Shown in pieces: positions 14,098-20,702 of a DNA stretch of 26,643 bases (position 1 is the stretch's first letter; each line of letters begins with the position of its first letter). Source of the DNA: a virus; the IMG/VR virus record IMGVR_UViG_3300009373_000166, positions 1-26,643 of that record; one strand, given 5' to 3'. The translations under genes and the position numbers were made by a program. The notes below the pieces were generated by a model, which was given only the letters and a program-made list of their open reading frames with translations, was not told the origin of the DNA and made no database searches.

Positions 14098-15103
14098 AAT
14101 ATATACCATAGTAGGAAATAGACCACAGTTTATAAAGGTGGACCCTAAATTAAAACAAAGAATTATTCATACTGGCCAACATCATGATTACAAGATGAGT
14201 CAGATATTCTTTAAGGAATTAAAATTACCTAAGCCGTATAAGAATTTAGGATGTAAATCAAATGAGTCTGGAAAGATGTATGATAAAATGGTGGAATTAT
14301 TTAAAAAAGATAAACCCGGACTCGTAGTTGTATATGGGGATACACTAAGTACAATGATGGGGGCATTGGCTGCAGCTTTTTGTAATATACCCATAGCTCA
14401 TATAGAGGCCGGATGTAGAAGTTTCAACATGGAAATGCCAGAGGAAATATCAAGAATAATAACAGATCGACTGGCTAAGATAGGAATAGCTTTTACAAGA
14501 GATAGTCATAAGAATTTAATAAATGAAAAAGGAAATACAGACAGGCACACTTTGTATATCAAGGGGGATCCGATGTTTGATGCTATGCAAATAGCTTTAC
14601 CGGCTAAAAGGTATAATTATCATAAATATATACTTGTAACTATTCATAGAAACTTTAATACAGATGACCATAAAAGATTAAAACAAATTATTCAAGGACT
14701 GAATGAATGTAAAGATGAGACATTTGTATGGCCAGTACATCCGAGGACTAAAAAAGAGCTAAGGAAAGCCAAATTACATTTGCAACCGCACGTGCAGATG
14801 ATAGATCCTGTAGGATATAAACAGATGATTAAATTAGAATCAAACGCTAAGAAAATATTAACTGATTCAGGTGGAGTAATGAGAGAAGCTTATTGGATGA
14901 GAATACCTTGTATAGTAGTAAGGAATGAAACTGAATGGCCATATATAGTTAGAGATGGCTGGGCTGTATTAGTTGAAGCAGATAAAAAAGTAGTTAGCGC
15001 AGCAATAAAACACTTCAATCCTGAATCAAGAACAAGACAAAGTGAATTGCCGGAGTATGGTGTTCATGCTAAAATTAGAAATAAATTAGCAATGTATTTA
15101 TGA
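14087..15103 (+). CDS. UDP-GlcNAc 2-epimerase family enzyme (WecB/WbpI-like)
   Basis: 338 residues. The family blocks appear in order: GNRPQFIK (10-17), IIHTGQHHDYKMS, VVVYGDTLSTMMGALAAA near 80-97, AHIEAGCRSF and MPEEISRIITDR, VTIHRNFNTDDHKRL, then VWPVHPRTKKEL and LTDSGGVMREAYW. These hold the Arg, Lys, Asp, two Glu and His residues known to matter in WecB. Two family-typical residues differ: G-T-R-P is GNRP, and H-R-x-E-N is H-R-N-F-N. The stretch between FIK and HTGQ is about ten residues shorter than usual. Likely reactions are UDP-GlcNAc to UDP-ManNAc or, given the neighbours, UDP-GlcNAc3NAcA to the manno epimer as WbpI does. The choice cannot be made from sequence alone. Confidence 0.88.
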   Translation: MSNKIYTIVGNRPQFIKVDPKLKQRIIHTGQHHDYKMSQIFFKELKLPKPYKNLGCKSNESGKMYDKMVELFKKDKPGLVVVYGDTLSTMMGALAAAFCNIPIAHIEAGCRSFNMEMPEEISRIITDRLAKIGIAFTRDSHKNLINEKGNTDRHTLYIKGDPMFDAMQIALPAKRYNYHKYILVTIHRNFNTDDHKRLKQIIQGLNECKDETFVWPVHPRTKKELRKAKLHLQPHVQMIDPVGYKQMIKLESNAKKILTDSGGVMREAYWMRIPCIVVRNETEWPYIVRDGWAVLVEADKKVVSAAIKHFNPESRTRQSELPEYGVHAKIRNKLAMYL

Positions 15104-16260
15104 AAAAACAAAAACTAAAAATCTATTTTTATGTAGCAGAAAATTCAGGCGTAGGATACTACCGTCAGTATTTACCAGCTTGGGTTTTAAGAGAATCGGG
15201 TGTGGCAGAAACGAGGATTAACGATTTTAGATGGGGAAAAGGTGATCATGTTGAACCAACGGAAAAGGCATTTTTTGAAATATGTAACTGGGCTGATCTT
15301 ATAGTAGTAGGAAGAATGGATAAGCCCGAGTATTACGCGAAATGGGGAGGAGCTAAAGAGTTCTTCAACATGCCGATTATACTAGACACAGACGACAATG
15401 TACAACACGTTAGGCCATCTAACCCAGGGTATCAAGGATATCATCCTGGATCAGAACATTTGATTTGGAATAAACAAGCAATGGAAAAAATATTTGATGC
15501 AATATCAGTTACAACAGATCATTTAAAAGAATTTTACAACAGATATCATCCTAGGATTTACGTACTTCCTAATAATTTAGATATTCCTAAGTGGGAAAAA
15601 TCACCATTGAGGAAAATAAAGAAAAATGATAAACTAAGATTAGGATTTATTTGTTCAGGATCACACGCAGAAGGATTTGGTATCATTCAGAAATCAGTGT
15701 ATAATATACTTAAGAAGTACAAGAACGTTGAATTTTATCATCCTGAAATGTATTATCGTTTATTTGATGGAGCTCCTAAAGAAGTAAAGAAACAAATTAA
15801 AAAACTGCCATGGATTTATTTAAAGAAATGGCCAAAAGAATTAAGGAAACTAGGATTAGATATAGCATTGATGCCTCTTAAAGATAATAACTTTAACAGA
15901 GGGAAATCAAACCTTAGATACATTGAATCGTCAATGACAGGAGCAGCTTCAATTGCTTCACCAGTAGAGCCATACAGAACAATCAACGATGGAGTAGATG
16001 GAATATTGGCCAGCGAAGAAAATGAATGGTTCAAAGCAATAGAATCACTGATATTAAATCCAGACGAAAGAGAACGATTAGCTAGTAATGCACAAAAAAG
16101 GGTTGTAAAGGAATTTAATATATGGGATAATATAGGTATATGGAATAATGTGTATCAAGAAATACACAAAAAGTTCCATGACTTCTATGGATCAAAGAAA
16201 AGGTACATGGATATAGGGAAAGGACAATACCAAGAAATTACAACCGGTAAAGGTGATTAG
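15100..16260 (+). CDS. GT-B fold glycosyltransferase (GT4-like)
   Basis: 386 residues; the last gene of the sugar island. The N-terminal half contains KIYFYVAENSGVGYYRQYLP, where GVGYYR is the acceptor-side glycine loop, then LIVVGRMDKPEYYAKWGG and VTTDHLKEFYNRYHPRIYVLPN before the domain linker. The C-terminal half begins LRLGFICSGSHAEGFG, and the donor-side block NLRYIESSMTGAASIASPVEPYR stands where GT4 enzymes have their E-x7-E region. Here the second Glu position is not conserved in the usual spacing. There is no membrane segment. It overlaps the epimerase gene by four bases (ATGA) and is followed within 35 bases by a terminator-like hairpin, so it closes the operon. Confidence 0.85.
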   Translation: MKKQKLKIYFYVAENSGVGYYRQYLPAWVLRESGVAETRINDFRWGKGDHVEPTEKAFFEICNWADLIVVGRMDKPEYYAKWGGAKEFFNMPIILDTDDNVQHVRPSNPGYQGYHPGSEHLIWNKQAMEKIFDAISVTTDHLKEFYNRYHPRIYVLPNNLDIPKWEKSPLRKIKKNDKLRLGFICSGSHAEGFGIIQKSVYNILKKYKNVEFYHPEMYYRLFDGAPKEVKKQIKKLPWIYLKKWPKELRKLGLDIALMPLKDNNFNRGKSNLRYIESSMTGAASIASPVEPYRTINDGVDGILASEENEWFKAIESLILNPDERERLASNAQKRVVKEFNIWDNIGIWNNVYQEIHKKFHDFYGSKKRYMDIGKGQYQEITTGKGD

Positions 16261-16294
16261 ACTAGCTTAAATAGATAAGCGCGTACGCCAAGAG

Positions 16295-16320
16295 AGGCTA
16301 TTTTAACGATAGCTTTTTAT
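16295..16320 (+). terminator. Candidate intrinsic terminator at the end of the sugar island
   Basis: AGGCTAT (16295-16301) pairs with ATAGCTT (16309-16315), seven pairs with one G-T, around a seven-base loop. The right arm runs into TTTTT (16314-16318). The stem is short, so strength may be modest. It ends only one base before the ATG of the adaptor gene, so late tail genes would need read-through or a start inside the element. Confidence 0.5.
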
Positions 16321-16321
16321 T

Positions 16322-17029
16322 ATGTACATATCATCAGTAGGAAATATAATGGAGGAAGCAGCTACTCGTCTAAATGAAGTATCGGCAGACGAATCAGATG
16401 TTTACTCCAATTGGGTTAACCTCTGTACAAGGGATATTCAGCTTTCATTCCCGCAAGCTCCTTTTTTATATGCTTCGGCAGATCGGACTTTATCCGCCAG
16501 CACTAGACAATACACGAACTTACCTAGTGATTTTGAAAAAATGATAACTATCGTGTATCCGGCCGGAGACGTGAAAATGAAGTATTTAACAGAGGAAGAG
16601 TTTACTGCTCTACAGCCTTCAGCTTCTGAAACCGGGACACCAAGTGTATTCACTATACATGGAGCCGAGGCGGCCGCAAACCAACAAGTTGAATTTTATC
16701 CAGTTCCTGGATCAGCATTAACAGTTAATTATCAGTACAGGAGATTACTGACCGATGTATCGGCTCAGTCAGCAGCTCCCCCAATTCCTATAAAGTGGAG
16801 GGAGCTTTATGTTTTATATTTAGAAAAGATGGGTCTTCGCAGGCGTGAGGATTATACTCAGGCCGAATTGGTCGAAGCGAAGTACGAACAGATGAAACAA
16901 CAAATGATCGATGACTTCAAACGTAGAACGGAGGAGCCATGGAGAATTAAATCTATTCGTGAATTTACCCAATCTAATAGACAATATGGAGATGAGATTG
17001 TTGACCTCTTTTGGGGTAATGACAATTAA
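16322..17029 (+). CDS. Head-tail adaptor protein, SU10-type
   Basis: 235 residues. An N-terminal helical part (NWVNLCTRDIQLSFPQAPFL) is followed by RQYTNLPSDFEKMITIVYP, a beta-rich central part with VFTIHGAEAAANQQVEFYPVP and LTVNYQYRRLLT, and a C-terminal helix pair (ELYVLYLEKMGLRRRE onwards). Alternation of an L-P-x-D-F block with an x-F-Y-P-x-P block, then Y-x-Y-R, is what I know from the adaptor proteins that connect portal and tail in SU10-like and other short-tailed phages. The start at 16322 directly follows the terminator-like hairpin and has no ribosome site; ATG 16349 is an alternative. It is the first virion gene after the sugar island and would normally sit close to the capsid gene. 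Confidence 0.75.
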   Translation: MYISSVGNIMEEAATRLNEVSADESDVYSNWVNLCTRDIQLSFPQAPFLYASADRTLSASTRQYTNLPSDFEKMITIVYPAGDVKMKYLTEEEFTALQPSASETGTPSVFTIHGAEAAANQQVEFYPVPGSALTVNYQYRRLLTDVSAQSAAPPIPIKWRELYVLYLEKMGLRRREDYTQAELVEAKYEQMKQQMIDDFKRRTEEPWRIKSIREFTQSNRQYGDEIVDLFWGNDN

Positions 17030-17037
17030 CTAAAATT

Positions 17038-17352
17038 ATGTCATTAAAATCAGAACAAGAAGTTGTAAATAGAGAATACGACGGTGGAGAATGGAGTAAT
17101 ATAATCACCTCTGGTGGAAACCAGTCAGTAGTTACTGGCAGTGGTAGATTGCATGGGATTATGTTCAATGCAGCGCCAACTAGTGCCGGTAGAATATTTG
17201 ATGGGACTACATCAGCAGGAAGTACTATTGCTAGCTGGCCAGCATCACTTGCGGCCGGAACATTCTACAGATATAACCTTAAATACAGTACCGGATTAGT
17301 AGTAAGTGCCGGATCAGCTGATACCGACATAACTGTCATCTATTTTAAGTAA
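17038..17352 (+). CDS. Small beta-rich virion protein (decoration or fibre-like)
   Basis: 104 residues, rich in Ser, Thr, Gly and Ala, with alternating strands: SGRLHGIMFNAAPTSAGRIF, TSAGSTIASWPASLAAGTFY, then RYNLKYSTGLVVSAGS and a final DITVIYF strand. Small proteins ending in I-T-V-I-Y are common among phage head and tail decoration proteins, where they form a beta sandwich. I can assign no exact family. Its many Ser/Thr residues and surface-type composition make it one possible acceptor for glycosylation by the island's enzymes, which is inference. ATG 17038 lies eight bases after the previous stop, without a ribosome site. Confidence 0.7.
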   Translation: MSLKSEQEVVNREYDGGEWSNIITSGGNQSVVTGSGRLHGIMFNAAPTSAGRIFDGTTSAGSTIASWPASLAAGTFYRYNLKYSTGLVVSAGSADTDITVIYFK

Positions 17353-17353
17353 A

Positions 17354-17797
17354 ATGGATATACAACCACATGCAGTACCAGCTCCGCCTGCACCAGCGAC
17401 TCAATTAGGAAGTGATGAGGAAAAGACAGAAGAGAAAGGATCTGGTGTAGTAGCTCCTGCTGAAACATCAGCAGAAGTTCCATTTACTCAATATGAGCAA
17501 ATGAAAGGCGAACCTTATACAATCCGATATTTTGGATTACAAGATTGGAATTTCTTTTTAAAGAATCCTCATTTTGATGAATCAGGTATAGGTAGTAAGG
17601 TTAGGTATGTTGAAAAATTTGTCAGCAATGAAATAGATAGAAAAAATCTCTACGACTCTCCAGAAAGTTATCGTGCAATAATGAACGATATCAAAACAAA
17701 ACTTAACATTGGACCATTAGACAGAAGTGACCTTGTTTTTGATAAGATCCACGGATTTATCAAAAGCATTAGGGGCAAGTCTGCCTATGGTAAATAA
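17354..17797 (+). CDS. Virion-region protein of unknown function with Pro/Ala-rich N-terminus
   Basis: 147 residues. The first 50 are low-complexity Pro, Ala, Glu and Thr (HAVPAPPAPATQLGSDEEKT), probably disordered. The remaining 95 are a compact, probably helical domain: MKGEPYTIRYFGLQDWNFFL, VRYVEKFVSNEIDRKNLYD, MNDIKTKLNIGPLDRSDLVF, ending with a basic IRGKSAYGK. I recognise no family. A flexible N-terminus joined to a small helical domain is compatible with a tether or assembly factor in the tail or neck. The gene begins one base after the previous stop and ends two bases before the next start, so it is clearly part of the virion operon. Confidence 0.65.
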   Translation: MDIQPHAVPAPPAPATQLGSDEEKTEEKGSGVVAPAETSAEVPFTQYEQMKGEPYTIRYFGLQDWNFFLKNPHFDESGIGSKVRYVEKFVSNEIDRKNLYDSPESYRAIMNDIKTKLNIGPLDRSDLVFDKIHGFIKSIRGKSAYGK

Positions 17798-17799
17798 AT

Positions 17800-19101
17800 A
17801 TGTACGGAGATGCAAACAGTCCAAAAAGAGATGATTTCTACGACATACATGAGTGGAACCTCGACAAGACGGTAAAACCTCATGTAATGGTTCGTGGGAT
17901 CATGGGTAAAGATGCCGCTGGCACATGGCAGTATGGTCTTGTTAGTGCTTCTAACAGAAGGATCATGGTGTCTGGAACACTTGATGCCACAATTTCTTTT
18001 AATGCAGATGCTGCCAACAACCGCGTATCTGCTGTTCAAGAGGATGCATCTAGTCTAATGATGAGTGGTAGATCAGCAGATGCCGCTTTATTTAGAGTTA
18101 GTTCCATAGGCGGTACAGCCGGAGACAATGTAATGGTCGATGGTCTTGATCAAACTCTGTCAGCTATGCTCGTATCATCGAGAAGCGTAGATTTTAGTGC
18201 ATTAGCTTTATCGGCAACACCTCAATTAATGGTAAGGCCAGGGACTGAAGATGCTGCAGAAGTAAGGGTATCCAGTTTTTCTAACGATGGTGCATTAATG
18301 AGAGTATCCGGGGTGCAAGGAGATGCTGGAGTATTCCTAGTCAGCGCAAAACAGGGAGACGCAGCTCTATTGAGGGTATCATCTATAATTGACAATGGAT
18401 CTATTTCTGCAATGCAGGGGGATGCAGCAAACCTTATGGTTTCTGCCAAGTCTGATGATGGGGCTCTATTTAGAGTATCATCATTAGGACCTATTTCTGC
18501 TAACCAATCGTTATCAGCCAGAATACTAGAAGGCACAGCATTTATAGGACAAGTATCATCAACCCTCAAAGCTGGGACAGCTAACATAGGATATGTATCA
18601 GCTGTAGTAGATAACGGATCAGTATCAGCTAAGCAAAGCGATGCTGCTAATTTGATGGTTTCTGGTAAGTCAGCCGACGGAGCATTGTTCAGAGTATCCG
18701 CTGTTCAAGATGGAGGTGCGGCTCTTAATGTATCAGCTAAATCCGCTGATGGAGCATTACTAAGAACATCCGCTCTACCGGGGCCGATGGCAACATTCTT
18801 TACCTCTGCATTTGATATAGGGACAGGATCAGGAGTAGCTGTAGTAAATGGTGCAGCTAGTAAAGTTATTAAGGTATATGCAATTCAAGCAACCTTAAAC
18901 GCTTCTGGTGGAATTAAATGGCGATCAGGATCAACTGAATTACAGGGGATCACTCGATTGTCAGCTTCCGCAGGTTACGTTATGTGTGTGAATCCGCCTG
19001 CCTATGTCATCGCAACTACCTCAGCTGGACAAGACCTCAATTTAGTATTAAGCGCAACCTCGGTTTCGGCTTCAGGTTGGGTTGCTGGTTGGAGCGAATA
19101 A
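17800..19101 (+). CDS. Fibre-like virion protein with 12-residue repeats
   Basis: 433 residues. After a 70-residue head (YDIHEWNLDKTVKPHVMVRG), residues 75-325 are built of a 12-residue unit of the form V-S-[AS]-x-x-x-D-[GA]-A-x-[LF]-[RM]. Val of the unit falls at residues 145, 157, 169, 181 and 193, again at 214 and 226, and at 275, 287, 299 and 311, always 12 apart. The stretch 76, 88, 100 has the same step. Short breaks with D-N-G-S-[IV]-S insert 9- or 6-residue steps. The C-terminal 100 residues form a Cys-poor beta domain (VIKVYAIQATLNASGGIKWR, GQDLNLVLSATSVSA). Repeats of this kind usually build beta-helical or prism shafts of trimeric fibres. It is very rich in Ser, a possible glycan acceptor. 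Confidence 0.7.
   Translation: MYGDANSPKRDDFYDIHEWNLDKTVKPHVMVRGIMGKDAAGTWQYGLVSASNRRIMVSGTLDATISFNADAANNRVSAVQEDASSLMMSGRSADAALFRVSSIGGTAGDNVMVDGLDQTLSAMLVSSRSVDFSALALSATPQLMVRPGTEDAAEVRVSSFSNDGALMRVSGVQGDAGVFLVSAKQGDAALLRVSSIIDNGSISAMQGDAANLMVSAKSDDGALFRVSSLGPISANQSLSARILEGTAFIGQVSSTLKAGTANIGYVSAVVDNGSVSAKQSDAANLMVSGKSADGALFRVSAVQDGGAALNVSAKSADGALLRTSALPGPMATFFTSAFDIGTGSGVAVVNGAASKVIKVYAIQATLNASGGIKWRSGSTELQGITRLSASAGYVMCVNPPAYVIATTSAGQDLNLVLSATSVSASGWVAGWSE
18022..18774 (+). repeat. Degenerate 36-base coding repeats (12-residue units) in the fibre-like gene
   Basis: The repeated unit is visible in protein more than in DNA: codons have drifted strongly. Compare 18415-18477 with 18631-18699, both encoding Q-x-D-A-A-N-L-M-V-S-x-K-S-x-D-G-A-L-F with many synonymous changes. 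Thirteen or so units are present, with short interruptions. Drift at silent positions together with a kept reading frame says that the repeat is old and selected as protein. It is not a CRISPR or satellite. Confidence 0.65.
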
Positions 19102-19114
19102 TAACAGAACCAAC

Positions 19115-20701
19115 ATGGAAGAGCTTAAAGAAAAACGTAGACTGAATACGAAAGTCTTTGATAATAAAGATGGGTCTTTTACAATGAATGCTCATGCTGG
19201 ACATATCCATTATAAAGATTTAAATACTCAAAAGTTAAGAGGAATCGATAATAATTTAGTTAAAAAAGGGAATCACTATTTAATGGACAAGGCATCTTAT
19301 CATTTAAGAGCACCTATTTTCAGTGATGAATTTATTAAGTTTGATAATAGATTTGAAGGTGCTCAACATAGTATAGAATTTAGACCTGTTGGTGAAAAGA
19401 AAGAATATATTAAAACTGACAAATGTCATCTCTTGGCTAAAAATGTTTTTGGTCAGGGAATTGATTTAGAATTAGCTGCTGGTTGGAACTCATTCAGAAA
19501 AGAAGTTATTATCAATGAAAAACCAGCCGATTTAACCAAAGATTTAGAGTTTAAGTTTGAAATTAAGGCAGATGGATTGAAATTAAAATATGCTCCTTAT
19601 CAATTAGATCAGGCAACTTTAGATAAGATAATTCCATTAGAAGAAAGATGCTATAAAACACTCAAAGATAGATTAACGCAATTAGCTGAAAAGAATAGAG
19701 ACGGTTTCAATGAAACCGATCAGCAAGAATGGAAAGATATTAAAAACGAAAGGGAATTTTTAGTCGGCAAAATAGACCGATTAAGAAGAAAGGTTTGGGA
19801 TAAAACAAATCAAAGAGAAACTATTTTAGATATTTGGTTTGATGATGATTTTGGAAAGAGAAGTTGGTTTAGACGGTTTATTGTTTGGGATAGTGAGGGG
19901 AATGCTCAAAAGATTAAAATTAGATTAACCCGAGAAAATGGCAAGCTCTTTTTAATAAAAATAATTCCAAAAAAGTTTTTAGAAAAAGCAATTTATCCTA
20001 TTAGGACAGATACAACTACGAGCTATTATACAGGGGCTGGCGATGGAGTAATATTTAGCGGATATAGTAGTACAGCTTGGGATACAATTCACGATGCGAC
20101 AACAACAAATCAAGCAAGCGATGTTCATGATACAGATACTTCGGTAGAAATAGCCGGTGTGAGTAGGTATGATAATGCGTCCCCACCCGATATTAATATC
20201 AGGCGAGGTTTCTTGCCCGTTGATACTTCTGGATTGCCTGACAATGCTATTATTAGCGCGGCTACTATGAATCTGTATGTGATAAGTGAAGATCACGGCG
20301 ATGATGACGCTCAGGCATATCTTGTTATAGTTGGCGAAACTTCACAAGCAGTGACAAATGCTTTAACCAGAGAGGATTATGATCAATGCGGAGCAATAGA
20401 TAATCCGACCGAAGGAAGCGATCAACTTTCACTTAATGGCATGGCAACGGGGCAATATGTTGCTTGGACTTTGGATGCGACTGGCAGAGGTTGGATTTCT
20501 AAAACTGGATTTACAATGTTAGGCATGAGAGAGGGTCATGATGTTGAGGATATTACTATTGCTGTTATAGGACATAATCGGGCAACAATCCGTTTTTCTG
20601 AATACGCCGATACCGGTTCAGACCCATATTTAAGTGTAACTTATACAGAGCCTGCCGGAGTAGCTTCAGGATCAAAAATGATGTTAGGAATAGGAACATA
20701 A
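19115..20701 (+). CDS. Large virion surface protein with a C-terminal DNRLRE-like beta domain
   Basis: 528 residues from ATG 19115; a TTG at 19082 in the same frame is unlikely because it overlaps the previous gene. The first 330 residues contain NKDGSFTMNAHAGHIHYKDL, strand-rich parts, and a charged coiled-coil-like insertion at about 180-235 (EERCYKTLKDRLTQLAEKNR). From about 345, SYYTGAGDGVIFSGYSSTAW leads to a jelly-roll domain with RRGFLPVDTSGLPDNAIISA and ATMNLYVIS. That F-D-T-S-x-L-P-x-x-A-x-I-x-x-A-x-[LM]-x-L-Y block is typical of DNRLRE and related carbohydrate-binding beta sandwiches. I infer an exposed virion protein, perhaps recognising polysaccharide. Catalytic residues are not visible. 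The N-terminal region has no family I know. Confidence 0.65.
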   Translation: MEELKEKRRLNTKVFDNKDGSFTMNAHAGHIHYKDLNTQKLRGIDNNLVKKGNHYLMDKASYHLRAPIFSDEFIKFDNRFEGAQHSIEFRPVGEKKEYIKTDKCHLLAKNVFGQGIDLELAAGWNSFRKEVIINEKPADLTKDLEFKFEIKADGLKLKYAPYQLDQATLDKIIPLEERCYKTLKDRLTQLAEKNRDGFNETDQQEWKDIKNEREFLVGKIDRLRRKVWDKTNQRETILDIWFDDDFGKRSWFRRFIVWDSEGNAQKIKIRLTRENGKLFLIKIIPKKFLEKAIYPIRTDTTTSYYTGAGDGVIFSGYSSTAWDTIHDATTTNQASDVHDTDTSVEIAGVSRYDNASPPDINIRRGFLPVDTSGLPDNAIISAATMNLYVISEDHGDDDAQAYLVIVGETSQAVTNALTREDYDQCGAIDNPTEGSDQLSLNGMATGQYVAWTLDATGRGWISKTGFTMLGMREGHDVEDITIAVIGHNRATIRFSEYADTGSDPYLSVTYTEPAGVASGSKMMLGIGT

Positions 20702-20702
20702 T

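Noticed and set aside
6788-16260. The island read as a bacterial O-antigen cluster, meaning the contig is a prophage border or a chimera
   Set aside because: Clear virion genes lie on both sides in the same direction, spacing is tight, and promoter and terminator-like elements sit at the joints. A chimeric assembly cannot be fully excluded without reads, but nothing in the sequence suggests one.
18022-18774. Repeats considered as a CRISPR array
   Set aside because: The repeats are degenerate in DNA, keep the reading frame and a 12-residue protein period, and have no unique spacers.
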